Assembly: GCF_001279005.1 (NCBI RefSeq)
Contig: NZ_LGCN01000212.1
Coordinates: forward strand, 81,634 to 145,633
From: Streptomyces caelestis
GTDB taxonomy: Bacteria; Actinomycetota; Actinomycetes; Streptomycetales; Streptomycetaceae
DNA length: 64,000 nt
Direction: 5' to 3'
Below the pieces are notes generated by a model. The model was not told where the DNA came from, searched no databases, and saw nothing but the letters and a program-made list of their open reading frames with translations. The translations under genes were made by a program, and so were the position numbers. Below, piece after piece: positions 34,083 through 42,375 of the stretch (positions are counted from its first letter, which is position 1; every line of letters begins with the position of its first letter).

Positions 34083-34285
34083 CGGGTCACCGCCCGGCGG
34101 GTGCGGTGGCGGGGGCACCGGCAGGGCGGGAATCCGAAGGCGCCGGGGGCGAGCGCGGCCGGGTCCTCCCCGAACCCGACGGCGACCAGCTCGCCCCGGT
34201 CCTCGACGACGGCCCCCTGCGCGTTCACGGTGTAGACCTGGATCGTCATTTTGACGCCGGTCTTCGGTGGGGCGGTAGCGTTCAT
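34079..34285 (-). CDS. Small protein coupled to DUF6415-like gene
   Basis: 68 residues (MNATAPPKTGVKMTIQVYTVN...). AGGAG lies 10 bases before the ATG. The core TIQVYTVNAQGAVVEDRGELVAV looks like a short beta-hairpin domain, followed by a C-terminal PPCRCPRHR stretch with two Cys and His that could bind metal. Its stop overlaps the start of the downstream gene (GTGA), so the pair is coupled. Similar tiny proteins accompany XRE/TPR regulators in Streptomyces; function unknown. Confidence 0.6.
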   Translation of the reverse strand: MNATAPPKTGVKMTIQVYTVNAQGAVVEDRGELVAVGFGEDPAALAPGAFGFPPCRCPRHRTRRAVTR

Positions 34286-34490
34286 GGTGTTGACGCTCCT
34301 CAGCAGCGTTGGCCATGCCCCGGGGCCGCTCGCAGCGCGGTCGCCGGGGTCTTGTCTGTCATGCGTCGAGGGTCGCCGCTCGCGCACAACTGCGGCATAA
34401 CCGACGGGTGTTACCGAAGCGGTAATACGCTCGTTCCTGATTCCGTGAACGCGTGACGAAGCGCCTACCATCACTACGGAAGTCGGCCCC

Positions 34491-35936
34491 ATGGATGCCA
34501 TCACCCACGGCCCGCTCGCTCCCGAGGTCCTCGAACGAGACGACGTGAAGCGAGCCCTGGCAGAGCACGACTTCGCCGCGGCCTTCTCACTGATCAAGAA
34601 GTGGGGCGGCCTGTCCCAGAACCGCATCGCGTCGGCCTGCCAGCTCACCCCCGGCAAGGTCTCCACGATCATCAGCGGCCAACAGCAGGTCACGAGCTTC
34701 GATGTGATCTGCCGCATCGCAGACGGGCTGCGCATCCCCGGACGTCTCGTCGGCCTCGCCGACCGCCCGTGGGAAGAACAGCCCGACATCCCCGACCCGC
34801 TGACTCCGCCTACCGCACAGCCTTCTGAGGGCACCGCTTGGTGTCCCGCAGTGGCAGTGCACCTGGCCGCAGACCTGACCAGGAGCGACCTCGTGATGGA
34901 CCGCCGCACCGCAACCCGTGCCCTCGCCGGCGCCACTCTGTCCGGAGCACCCCTGCTCGACACCCTGGAGGGATGGCTCCAGCCCGCCCCGCGGGTCGAT
35001 CAGGGCCACCGCCGCGGACGTATCGGACAGCGTGAGGTCCACGAACTGGAAGCGACGGCCCGTGCCTTCCGTGCGTGGGACCATCGGTTCGGCGGCGGCC
35101 TCCGCCGCAAGGCGGTCGTCGGACAACTCAACGAGGTGGTCGGCCACCTGGAGGACCACCAGGCACCGGATGTCGAACAGGGGTTGTTCCAGGTGATGGC
35201 CTACCTCGGTGGGACCGCAGCAACCATGGCCTGGGACTCTGGACACCAGAAACAGGCACAGAACTACTACCTCTTGGCGCTGCGCGCTGCTCACGCTGCC
35301 GACGACACCGCATTCGGCGCCAACGTGCTGGCCGGCATGGCGCGGCAGATGCTGTACCTGGACCGTCCGCAGGACGCCCTCGAACTCACGCACTTGGCGC
35401 AAAAGGGCGCCGGAAGAGCAGCCAACCCGCGTCTGCGGGCCATGCTGCACACGCGGGAGGCATGGGCGTACGCGGCCATGGGCCGGGCTGCGGCATTCCG
35501 CCGGGCCACCAGCGAGGCGGAGGAAGCACTCGCCGACGCCGGCGGGGAGGAAGAGCCCTACTGGATCGCGTACTTCGACAGTGCGGAGCTGGCCGGTGTC
35601 ACCGGCGGCCGTCTGCTGGACATGGCTCGCGCAGATCCTCAGAAACATGCGGAGGCCGCTGCCGGAAACATCCGCAGTGCGCTCGCCGGACGTGGCTCGG
35701 AGGCAGGGCGTAGCCACGCCCTGGATCTGATCGGGCTTGCGGAGTGCCACTTCCTGATCGGGGATCTGACCGGCGCAGTCGAACACACACATCACGCAGT
35801 CGACGCTGCTGCCCGGACCCGCTCAAGTCGTGTCCGCGCCCAGCTCGGGCAGCTGTACCCGTACACCGTGGGCCGGTCGGCATCGCGTACGGTCGGCGAG
35901 GCGCGGGCAAGGATCCGCGACGTCCTGTCGAGCTGA
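34491..35936 (+). CDS. XRE-type HTH regulator with TPR-like C-terminal part
   Basis: 481 residues. HTH of the Cro/CI class at about 35-75 (LIKKWGGLSQNRIASACQLTPGKVSTIISGQQQVTSF). After a Pro-rich linker and a Thr/Ala/Gly segment (DRRTATRALAGATLSG) comes a long alpha-helical region of repeated helical pairs (AQNYYLLALRAAHAADD, ANVLAGMARQMLYLDRPQDAL, AMLHTREAWAYAAMGRAAAFRRA, GLAECHFLIGDLTGAVEHT) typical of TPR sensor domains. Such proteins bind DNA and sense a peptide or partner protein. Divergent from the two small genes at 34079-34285, which may be its targets; followed 9 bases later by the SLOG gene. Confidence 0.82.
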   Translation: MDAITHGPLAPEVLERDDVKRALAEHDFAAAFSLIKKWGGLSQNRIASACQLTPGKVSTIISGQQQVTSFDVICRIADGLRIPGRLVGLADRPWEEQPDIPDPLTPPTAQPSEGTAWCPAVAVHLAADLTRSDLVMDRRTATRALAGATLSGAPLLDTLEGWLQPAPRVDQGHRRGRIGQREVHELEATARAFRAWDHRFGGGLRRKAVVGQLNEVVGHLEDHQAPDVEQGLFQVMAYLGGTAATMAWDSGHQKQAQNYYLLALRAAHAADDTAFGANVLAGMARQMLYLDRPQDALELTHLAQKGAGRAANPRLRAMLHTREAWAYAAMGRAAAFRRATSEAEEALADAGGEEEPYWIAYFDSAELAGVTGGRLLDMARADPQKHAEAAAGNIRSALAGRGSEAGRSHALDLIGLAECHFLIGDLTGAVEHTHHAVDAAARTRSSRVRAQLGQLYPYTVGRSASRTVGEARARIRDVLSS

Positions 35937-35945
35937 AGGAGCGCC

Positions 35946-36428
35946 GTGACCACGATCGCCGTGACCGGGCACATGGACCTGACCGACAGCAGCGTGCCCC
36001 TGGTGCGCGATGCGCTACGGGAAACACTCCGGCCCTACGTCGACGACCTCACCGGCGTCTCGTGCATCGCCAGGGGATCCGACACCCTGTTCGCTGAAGT
36101 CGTCCTCGAGCTGGGTGGCCGCCTGGTCGTGGTCGTCCCCTCGAAGGACTACCGGCAGAGCAAGGTCAAACCCGACCACGCCGACGCGTTCGATCGGCTC
36201 GTGCAGGCCGCGGACGATGTCGTCGTACTCGACAACGAGACGGCGAACCGAGCCGCCTATGAGGAGGCCAATCGCACGCTGCTGCACCGGGCCAGCCGTC
36301 TGGTCGCTGTCTGGGACGGCACGCCCCCGAGCGGCAAGGGCGGCGGCACGGCAGACACTGTCCAGGAAGCCCGCGAAGCCGGATTCCCCGTAGACGTCGT
36401 CTGGCCCGCCGGGGCCGCGCGGGGATGA
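35946..36428 (+). CDS. SLOG/Rossmann-like nucleotide-binding protein
   Basis: 160 residues starting at GTG 35946, with GAAGGAGCGCC just upstream. VTGHMDLTDSS opening, LTGVSCIARGSDTLFAEVVLELGGRLVVVVPSKDY and closing GGTADTVQEAREAGFPVDVVWPAGAAR are the features of the SLOG superfamily (DprA/LOG-like Rossmann fold), which binds or cleaves nucleotides and nucleotide-derived signals. Only 9 bases separate it from the regulator gene upstream, so the two form an operon; a ligand-processing role for the regulator is an inference. Confidence 0.75.
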   Translation: MTTIAVTGHMDLTDSSVPLVRDALRETLRPYVDDLTGVSCIARGSDTLFAEVVLELGGRLVVVVPSKDYRQSKVKPDHADAFDRLVQAADDVVVLDNETANRAAYEEANRTLLHRASRLVAVWDGTPPSGKGGGTADTVQEAREAGFPVDVVWPAGAARG

Positions 36429-36486
36429 GCCCCACGTCCCCATGCGCTGGAACGGCCTCGTCGACCATCCGGCCGGTGAGGCCGTT

Positions 36487-37137
36487 TCATGCCCGCCAGG
36501 CGCCGACGATGCCGGTGAGCTGGGCAAGGCTGTCGATCCGCCAGTCCGCTTGCGCCACCACCTCCGGATCGTCCGCCCACAGGTAGCCCCATGGTCCGCG
36601 GCGAAGGTGCGCCGTACGCAGCCCTGCCGCCTTCGCGGGGAACACGTCGTTGGCCGGGTGGTCACCCACGTACAGGGTCGCCTCCGGGACCGTCTGCGCG
36701 ACCTCGATGACCCGGTCGAAGAAGGCCGGTTGCGGCTTCGCAACGCCCCACTCCCCCGAGGTGACGATCAGGTCCGCCGGGAGATCCAGGCTCCGCAACA
36801 ACTGTCCCGCGCGCGGTGTCTGGTTCCCGGCGATGACCACGCGGACGCCCAGCCGGCGCAGCGCGGTCAGTGCTGGGCGGACGTCGTCGTACAGGTCGCT
36901 CTCGTCCAGGTCTTCCCCACGGCCGGCGGCGTCGCGGGCCTGGTACTCGGCAGCGACGTCGATGCCCGGCCGTACCAGGCGGAGAGCTTCGGCGTTGTCC
37001 AGCCCCCGGGCCACGACGGCACCCACGAGCGCGGACAGGGTGTGGCGGGGGACATCCAGCCAGTCGGCCCAGGACGCCCAGTACCGGTCGTCCCGGGTGA
37101 TCGTCTCTCCGACGTCGAACACGATGGTCTCCATCAC
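36487..37137 (-). CDS. HAD-family hydrolase
   Basis: 216-residue haloacid-dehalogenase-type phosphatase. Motif I is FDVGETITRDD: nucleophile Asp is present, while the usual acid/base Asp two residues on is Gly, a substitution found in one HAD-IA subgroup and therefore not proof of inactivity. Motif II is VVIAGNQTP, motif III GVAKPQPAFFDRV and motif IV YVGDHPANDV. A helical cap lies at residues 20-85. Start ATG 37137 or the next ATG. Convergent with the SLOG gene; substrate unknown. Confidence 0.82.
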   Translation of the reverse strand: MMETIVFDVGETITRDDRYWASWADWLDVPRHTLSALVGAVVARGLDNAEALRLVRPGIDVAAEYQARDAAGRGEDLDESDLYDDVRPALTALRRLGVRVVIAGNQTPRAGQLLRSLDLPADLIVTSGEWGVAKPQPAFFDRVIEVAQTVPEATLYVGDHPANDVFPAKAAGLRTAHLRRGPWGYLWADDPEVVAQADWRIDSLAQLTGIVGAWRA

Positions 37138-37276
37138 GACCGCAGCCTAGAACCGAATGCGCAAGCACTCCGCTGAGGGAAGATCAGCGTCCACGCTCGA
37201 CCGCGTTCGTGCGTCCCGTCGGCGGGGGCCGGGAGCAGACCGTGGCCCCGGAGCGGTTACGTCCGGCGGACGGCGT

Positions 37277-37310
37277 GAACCGTCACCCCGGCCGGCCGGG
37301 GTGACGGTTC
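37277..37310. terminator. 34-base perfect palindrome 3' of mmsA
   Basis: GAACCGTCACCCCGGCC is followed directly by its reverse complement, 8 bases beyond the mmsA stop. As RNA it would fold with a small central loop; likely the operon terminator. Confidence 0.75.
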
Positions 37311-37318
37311 GCGCGGGC

Positions 37319-38821
37319 TCAGTGGTTGCGCGGGAAGCCCAGGTCGACGCCGGTGGGGGCGTCGGCCGGGTCGGGCCAGCGGGTGGTGACGACCTTGCCG
37401 CGGGTGTAGAAGTGCGTGCCGTCGTTGCCGTAGATGTGGTGGTCGCCGAAGAGGGAGTCCTTCCAGCCGCCGAAGGAGTGGTAGCCGACGGGGACCGGGA
37501 TCGGGACGTTCACGCCGACCATGCCGGCCTCGACCTCCAGCTGGAAGCGGCGGGCGGCGCCGCCGTCCCTCGTGAAGATCGCGGTGCCGTTGCCGAAGGG
37601 GGAGGCGTTGACGATGTCGAGGGCCTCCTCGTAGGTCTCGGCGCGCAGGACGCACAGGACGGGGCCGAAGATCTCGTCCTGGTAGGCCTTCGCCGTGGTC
37701 GGCACCTTGTCGAGGAGGGAGATGCCGATCCAGTGGCCGTTCTCGTGGCCGTCGACGGTGAAGCCGGTGCCGTCCAGGACGACCTCGGCGCCCTCGTCCG
37801 CCGCGCCGGCCACGTAGGAGGCCACCTTGTCGCGGTGGACCTTGGTGATCAGCGGGCCCATCTCGGAGGCGGGGTCGTTGCCGGGGCCGATCTTGATCTT
37901 CTCGGCGCGCTCGCGGATCTTCTCCACCAGCGTGTCGCCGATCGCGCCGACGGCGACGACCGCGGAGATCGCCATGCAGCGCTCGCCCGCCGAGCCGTAG
38001 GCCGCGGAGACGGCCGCGTCGGCCGCTGCGTCGAGGTCGGCGTCGGGGAGGACCAGCATGTGGTTCTTGGCGCCGCCGAGAGCCTGGACGCGCTTGCCGT
38101 TCGCGGAGGCGGTGGTGTGGATGTAGCGGGCGATCGGGGTGGAGCCGACGAAGGAGACCGCCTTGACGTCGGGGTGGGCCAGGAGGCGGTCGACGGCCAC
38201 CTTGTCGCCGTGGACGACGTTGAACACGCCGTCGGGGAGACCGGCCTCGGAGAGGAGTTCGGCGAGGCGGACCGAGGCCGACGGGTCCTTCTCGCTCGGC
38301 TTCAGCACGAACGTGTTGCCGCAGGCGATGGCGAGGGGGAACATCCACATCGGCACCATCGCCGGGAAGTTGAACGGCGTGATGCCGGCGACGACGCCCA
38401 GCGGCTGGCGGATGGACGACACGTCGACGCGGCTGGCGACCTGCGTGGACAGCTCGCCCTTGAGCTGCACGCTGATGCCGCAGGCCAGGTCGACGATCTC
38501 CAGGCCGCGCGCCACCTCACCGAGCGCGTCGGAGTGCACCTTGCCGTGCTCGGCGGTGATCAGCTCGGCGATCTCGTCGCGGTGGGCGTCGAGCAGCGCG
38601 CGGAACCGGAAGAGGATGCCGGTGCGGGTGGCGAGCGAGGACTGGCCCCAGCTCAGGTACGCCTCCTTGGCGGCGGCGACGGCGGCGTCGACCTCCTCCA
38701 CGGAGGCGAACGCGACCTTCGTGGTGACCTCGCCGGTCGCCGGGTCCGTCACCGGACCGTACGTACCCGAGGCGCCTTCGGCGGTCCTGCCGCCGATCCA
38801 GTGGTTGACGATCTTCGTCAT
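37319..38821 (-). CDS. mmsA: Methylmalonate-semialdehyde dehydrogenase (acylating)
   Basis: 500-residue CoA-acylating aldehyde dehydrogenase that turns (methyl)malonate semialdehyde into propionyl-CoA or acetyl-CoA with NAD+, ending valine and inositol degradation. ATG 38821 has AAGGAG about 10 bases upstream. Family blocks include TPFNFPAMVPMWMFPLAIACGNTFVLKPSEKDP, AVSFVGSTPIARYIH, GAKNHMLVLPDADLD, the active-site GSAGERCMAISAVV, and QDEIFGPVLCVL. Length is normal for MmsA/IolA. The inositol kinase iolC lies upstream on the same strand, 325 bases away, which argues for the inositol role (IolA). Confidence 0.95.
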   Translation of the reverse strand: MTKIVNHWIGGRTAEGASGTYGPVTDPATGEVTTKVAFASVEEVDAAVAAAKEAYLSWGQSSLATRTGILFRFRALLDAHRDEIAELITAEHGKVHSDALGEVARGLEIVDLACGISVQLKGELSTQVASRVDVSSIRQPLGVVAGITPFNFPAMVPMWMFPLAIACGNTFVLKPSEKDPSASVRLAELLSEAGLPDGVFNVVHGDKVAVDRLLAHPDVKAVSFVGSTPIARYIHTTASANGKRVQALGGAKNHMLVLPDADLDAAADAAVSAAYGSAGERCMAISAVVAVGAIGDTLVEKIRERAEKIKIGPGNDPASEMGPLITKVHRDKVASYVAGAADEGAEVVLDGTGFTVDGHENGHWIGISLLDKVPTTAKAYQDEIFGPVLCVLRAETYEEALDIVNASPFGNGTAIFTRDGGAARRFQLEVEAGMVGVNVPIPVPVGYHSFGGWKDSLFGDHHIYGNDGTHFYTRGKVVTTRWPDPADAPTGVDLGFPRNH

Positions 38822-39146
38822 GACCGAGAGCTCCTTCACAGATGGCGGCGACGGGTGGAGACGTGCCGTTCGTACAGCGTGTGCGCCCCGGCCGCGGGCG
38901 GACGCGCCGCGGCACCGGCCACGGATCCATCCCACCAGGACCGGGTGGCCGGACGGGCCCGACACAGTGTCGGCCGTTCGGGTCCGCGAGTGGACACATG
39001 ACACTGCGGCGAAACCTCCGGCGCGGGGCCGCGGCGGGCGGGGAGTCGTCGCCCGCACCTCGCTCCTGCCAAAGCGGGGCGGCCTCCCGCGCCGGAGGCG
39101 ATCGGTGGGGCGCCGGTGACGGCGCCCCGGGGGACGTGCGGCTCGG
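38822..39146. other. Gap between iolC and mmsA with a short palindrome
   Basis: 325 bases without a gene. It contains CCGACACAGTGTCGG (38959-38973), a 7-1-7 palindrome, and nearby GGACACATGACAC, either of which could be a regulator site for mmsA. The gap suggests mmsA has its own promoter. Confidence 0.4.
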
Positions 39147-40097
39147 TCATGTGACGGCGCCGGCGGCGAGCGCCGCGTCGATCTCGTCGGGGGTGGGCAT
39201 CGCGGAGGAGCACTCCAGGCGGGAGGCGACGATGGCGCCGGCGGCGTTGGCGTGCCGCACGGTCTTCTCCAGGTCCCAGCCGGCCAGCAGGCCATGGCAG
39301 AGCGCGCCGCCGAAGGCGTCGCCGGCGCCGAGGCCGTTGAGGACGTTCACCGGCAGCGGCGGGACCTCGGCCACCCGGCCGTCCCCGTCCATCGCCAGCA
39401 CGCCCTTCGGGCCCTGCTTGACCACCGCGAGCTCGACCCCGGCGGCGAGCAGGGCGCGGGCGGCGGCGTGCGGTTCGCGCTCCCCGGTGGCGACCTCCAC
39501 CTCGTCCAGGTTGCCGACGGCGACCGTGGTGTGGCGCAGGGCCTCGCGGTAGAAGGGGCGGGCGGCGTCGGGGTCGGCCCAGAACATCGGGCGCCAGTCG
39601 AGGTCGAACACGGTGGCGTGGGACCCGGAGCGGTGGGCGAGGGCGGCGAGGGTGGCGGTGCGGCTGGGTTCCTCGCTCAGCCCGGTGCCGGTGACCCAGA
39701 AGACGCGCGCCCCGCGGATCGCGTCCAGGTCGAGTGCGTGGGCGTCGATCTCCAGGTCGGGGGCCTTGGGCCGGCGGTAGAAGTACAGCGGGAAGTCGTC
39801 CGGCGGGAAGACCTCGCAGAAGGTGACCGGGGTGGGCAGGCCGGGGACGGACGTGACCCAGCGGTCGTCGACGCCGAAGTCGCGCAGCGCCTCGTGGAGG
39901 TAGGCGCCGAAGGGGTCGTCGCCGGTGCGGGTGATCACCGCGGTGCGGCGGCCGAGGCGGGCGGCGGCGACCGCGACGTTGGTCGCCGAGCCACCGAGGA
40001 ACTTGCCGAAGGACGTGACCTGCGACAGCGGTACGCCCGTCTGGAGCGGGTAGAGGTCCACCCCGATCCGCCCCATGGTGATCACGTCGTACGCCAT
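39147..40097 (-). CDS. iolC: 5-dehydro-2-deoxygluconokinase (IolC)
   Basis: 316-residue PfkB/ribokinase-fold sugar kinase that phosphorylates 2-deoxy-5-keto-D-gluconate in myo-inositol breakdown. ATG 40097 has AAGGGGACGCG upstream. Diagnostic start MGRIGVDLYPLQTGVPLSQVTSFGKFLGGSATNVAVAAARLG is that of IolC; PfkB motif 2 is NGLGAGDAFGGAL with catalytic Asp. Other iol genes are not in the window, so the pathway is split or continues elsewhere; the mmsA gene downstream supplies the final step. Preceded by a recognisable promoter. Confidence 0.92.
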   Translation of the reverse strand: MAYDVITMGRIGVDLYPLQTGVPLSQVTSFGKFLGGSATNVAVAAARLGRRTAVITRTGDDPFGAYLHEALRDFGVDDRWVTSVPGLPTPVTFCEVFPPDDFPLYFYRRPKAPDLEIDAHALDLDAIRGARVFWVTGTGLSEEPSRTATLAALAHRSGSHATVFDLDWRPMFWADPDAARPFYREALRHTTVAVGNLDEVEVATGEREPHAAARALLAAGVELAVVKQGPKGVLAMDGDGRVAEVPPLPVNVLNGLGAGDAFGGALCHGLLAGWDLEKTVRHANAAGAIVASRLECSSAMPTPDEIDAALAAGAVT

Positions 40098-40149
40098 CGC
40101 GTCCCCTTCGTACGGCTGGAAGGCATCTACGGCTTCACGGCTCTCCCTG

Positions 40150-40194
40150 GTTCTAGCCCCGGGCACGAAGCCCTGTCAATGTTTTGTCCGGACA
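40150..40194 (-). promoter_or_regulatory. Likely iolC promoter with adjacent palindrome
   Basis: Reading leftward: TTGACA (40174-40179), 18-base spacer, TAGAAC (40150-40155), a good vegetative-type promoter placing the start of transcription about 45 bases upstream of iolC. The perfect palindrome TGTCCGGACA (40185-40194) sits just upstream of the -35 and may be a regulator site. Confidence 0.6.
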
Positions 40195-40221
40195 TTCGGA
40201 CGAGACTTTTCCGGCCTCCCG

Positions 40222-40287
40222 CCCGGACCCGCCGTCACGGACGCCCGGACCCGCCGTCACGGACGCCCGGACCCGCCGTCACGGAGG
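40222..40287. repeat. Three tandem 22-base repeats
   Basis: Unit CCCGGACCCGCCGTCACGGACG, present twice exactly at 40222 and 40244 and a third time at 40266 with a changed end. The 22-base period is two turns of the helix. More GTCAC words follow to about 40395. Lies between iolC and the small HTH gene, in a 435-base gap that otherwise holds only the iolC promoter. Confidence 0.85.
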
Positions 40288-40532
40288 AAGTCAACGCGCC
40301 CCGCCGACGGACCGGCGTGCGCCTGTGTGGCGTTCCTGTCACAAACACTCCCGTGCCGTCACGGGCGTCACACGTGCGCGGGCCTTCCGTCACACCCGGC
40401 GCACAACCCCTGCCCTGCGGCCGCCGGGCCTCGTTGACCGGGCACAACGCATGCCCGATCACCAGCGCGCACCCGGCTCCCCCTGACGGCCGCCCCCGGC
40501 CGTCGCCGCGGTGCGCACGGGGAGGTGCCACC

Positions 40533-40733
40533 ATGACCGACCGATCGCTGTGGTCCTACAAGGACATCGCGGCCCACATCAAGGTGCAGCCGGACACCGT
40601 CCGCTCCTATCGCAAACACGGCCTGCTGCCCCCGCCCGACCACGTGGAGGCGGGCAAGCCCTACTGGTACGCCGACACCGTCCGGGCGTGGGTCGCCTCC
40701 CGCCCGGGCAACCGGGGCCGCAGGGGAGGCTGA
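40533..40733 (+). CDS. Small MerR-type HTH DNA-binding protein
   Basis: 66 residues. GGGGAGG lies 8 bases before the ATG. SLWSYKDIAAHIKVQPDTVRSYRKHGLLPPPDHVEAGKPYWYADTVRAWVASRPG is a complete winged HTH of the MerR/excisionase type, with no effector domain. Such small proteins act as phage excisionases or as standalone regulators in Streptomyces (BldC-like in size and fold). It might bind the nearby GTCAC-rich repeats, but that is conjecture. Confidence 0.8.
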   Translation: MTDRSLWSYKDIAAHIKVQPDTVRSYRKHGLLPPPDHVEAGKPYWYADTVRAWVASRPGNRGRRGG

Positions 40734-40763
40734 CCTCCGTCGCCCCTTCGGGCGGGACCCCGC

Positions 40764-41810
40764 TCAGCTCCAGGGCTCGATGACCGTCACGCCCGCCCCC
40801 GCCGCCGCCCCGCCCAGGGCCGCGAGGGCGGGCGGGGCGGCGTCCAGGGCGAGGGTGGAGGTCACCAGCAGATCGGGGCGGAGCACGCCGGCGCGGACCA
40901 GTTCCAGCATCGGGGGATAGGTGTGCGCGGCCATGCCGTGGCTGCCGAGGAGTTCCAGTTCGAGGGCGATGGCGCGGGCCATGGGAACGGGCGTGGCGCC
41001 CGTCGGCGAGGGCAGCAGGCCGACCTGGACGTGGCGGCCCCGGCGGCGCAGGCCGCCCACCGAGGCGGCGCAGGTGACGGGTGCGCCGAGGGCGTCCAGA
41101 GAGAGGTGGGCGCCGCCGCCGGTGAGGTCGCGGACCGCCTCGGCCGTGTCCGTCACGGCCGCCGCGTCCACGCATTCCGCGGCGCCGAATCTCCGCGCCA
41201 GGTCGAGGGCGCCCGGCGACACGTCCACGGCGACGACGCGCGCGCCGGCCGCCGCCGCGATCATCACCGCCGACAGCCCCACCCCGCCGCAGCCGTGCAC
41301 GGCCACCCACTCCCCCGCCGCCACCCGGCCCCGCTGCACCACCGCCCGGTAGGCCGTGGCGAAACGGCAGCCGAGCGAGGCGGCCGTCGCGAAGGACATC
41401 CCGTCGGGGACGGCGACGAGGTTGACGTCCGCGTGGTCCAGCGCCACGTACTGGGCGAAGGAGCCCCAGTGGGTGAATCCCGGCTGGGTCTGGCGCTCGC
41501 ACACCTGCTGGTCGCCGGCCGCGCAGGCGGGGCAGGAACCGCAGGCGCAGACGAAGGGGACGGTGACCCGGTCCCCGGCGCGCCACCGGGTGACGCGCGC
41601 GCCGACGGCTTCGACGGTCCCGGCGAGTTCGTGACCGGGGACGTGCGGCAGGGTGATGTCCGGATCGTGGCCCTGCCAGCCGTGCCAGTCGCTGCGGCAC
41701 AGGCCGGTGGCCTCGACGCGGACCACGACGCCGTGCTCCGCGGGCTCCGGGTCCGCGACCTCCCGCACCTCGGCCGGTTCCCCGTACCGCTCGAACACCA
41801 CTGCCCGCAT
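40764..41810 (-). CDS. Zinc-dependent alcohol dehydrogenase
   Basis: 348-residue medium-chain dehydrogenase. Catalytic zinc residues [12 protein letters not shown] and [10 protein letters not shown]; structural zinc cysteines in [20 protein letters not shown](P) loop [29 protein letters not shown] 41810. It fits the subgroup of zinc-dependent dehydrogenases for simple alcohols and polyols; substrate not determinable. Convergent with the small HTH gene and divergent from the copper operon, sharing the 194-base region that carries the CsoR-type site. Confidence 0.88.
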   Translation of the reverse strand: MRAVVFERYGEPAEVREVADPEPAEHGVVVRVEATGLCRSDWHGWQGHDPDITLPHVPGHELAGTVEAVGARVTRWRAGDRVTVPFVCACGSCPACAAGDQQVCERQTQPGFTHWGSFAQYVALDHADVNLVAVPDGMSFATAASLGCRFATAYRAVVQRGRVAAGEWVAVHGCGGVGLSAVMIAAAAGARVVAVDVSPGALDLARRFGAAECVDAAAVTDTAEAVRDLTGGGAHLSLDALGAPVTCAASVGGLRRRGRHVQVGLLPSPTGATPVPMARAIALELELLGSHGMAAHTYPPMLELVRAGVLRPDLLVTSTLALDAAPPALAALGGAAAGAGVTVIEPWS

Positions 41811-41919
41811 GTCCGGTCCCGCCTTCCGGTGATCGTCGCCTCCGGCGGAACGTTATCCCCCGGCTCCCGCCTTGTCGCGGACGTCCCCGGCCCGTCTCGC
41901 GCCACCCCGCCCGCCAGAC

Positions 41920-41947
41920 TTGGATTCATACCCCCTAGGGGTATAAC
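41920..41947 (+). promoter_or_regulatory. CsoR-type operator overlapping copZA promoter
   Basis: ATACCCCCTAGGGGTAT at 41928-41944 is the G/C-tract palindrome bound by CsoR copper sensors. It lies between a -35-like TTGGAT (41920) and a -10-like TATAAC (41942), so a bound repressor would block RNA polymerase. The csoR gene itself is not in the window. Confidence 0.85.
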
Positions 41948-42004
41948 GTGGAGTCGTGGCCACGGCCATACCGACCCCCTGACACCTCGACGAGGAGCAA
42001 CGAC

Positions 42005-42244
42005 ATGACCTCCCAGACCGACACCCAGGGCTCCGTCACCACCGTCTACCGGGTGAGCGGAATGAGCTGCGGGCACTGCGAGGGCGCAGTCTCCGGCGAG
42101 ATCTCCCGGCTCCCCGGTGTCAGCTCGGTGCGGGCGGTCGCCTCCTCCGGCGAGGTGACCGTCGTCTCCGCGGCCCCGCTCGACGAGGAGGCCGTCCGCG
42201 CCGCCGTCGACGAGGCCGGCTTCGAACTGGCCGGCCGGGCCTGA
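42005..42244 (+). CDS. copZ: Copper chaperone CopZ
   Basis: 79-residue single HMA domain. GAGGAGCAACGAC precedes the ATG. MSCGHCEGAV carries the Cu(I)-binding GMxCxxC cysteines; the rest is the usual beta-alpha-beta-beta-alpha-beta chain (GVSSVRAVASSGEVTVVSAAPLDEEAVRAAVDEAGFEL). It binds Cu(I) in the cytoplasm and hands it to CopA, and can pass copper to CsoR. First gene after the CsoR-type operator; copA follows 131 bases later. Confidence 0.95.
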   Translation: MTSQTDTQGSVTTVYRVSGMSCGHCEGAVSGEISRLPGVSSVRAVASSGEVTVVSAAPLDEEAVRAAVDEAGFELAGRA

Positions 42245-42375
42245 CCCGGGAGCACCCCGCTTCCGCACGGCGCGTACCGGGCCGCAGCGGCCACCCGCTC
42301 CCCGCGGCCCGGTACGCCACCACCCCCCGGAGCCCCTGACTCCGCTGGAGCCCCGGACGTCCCTGGAGCACGGAC

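Noticed and set aside
36487..37137. HAD protein considered catalytically dead for its DxG motif I
   Set aside because: A Gly at this position occurs in a known HAD-IA subgroup and motifs II-IV are intact.
40222..40287. 22-base repeats considered as replication iterons
   Set aside because: No replication gene or AT-rich unwinding region nearby; the setting is a chromosomal metabolic locus.
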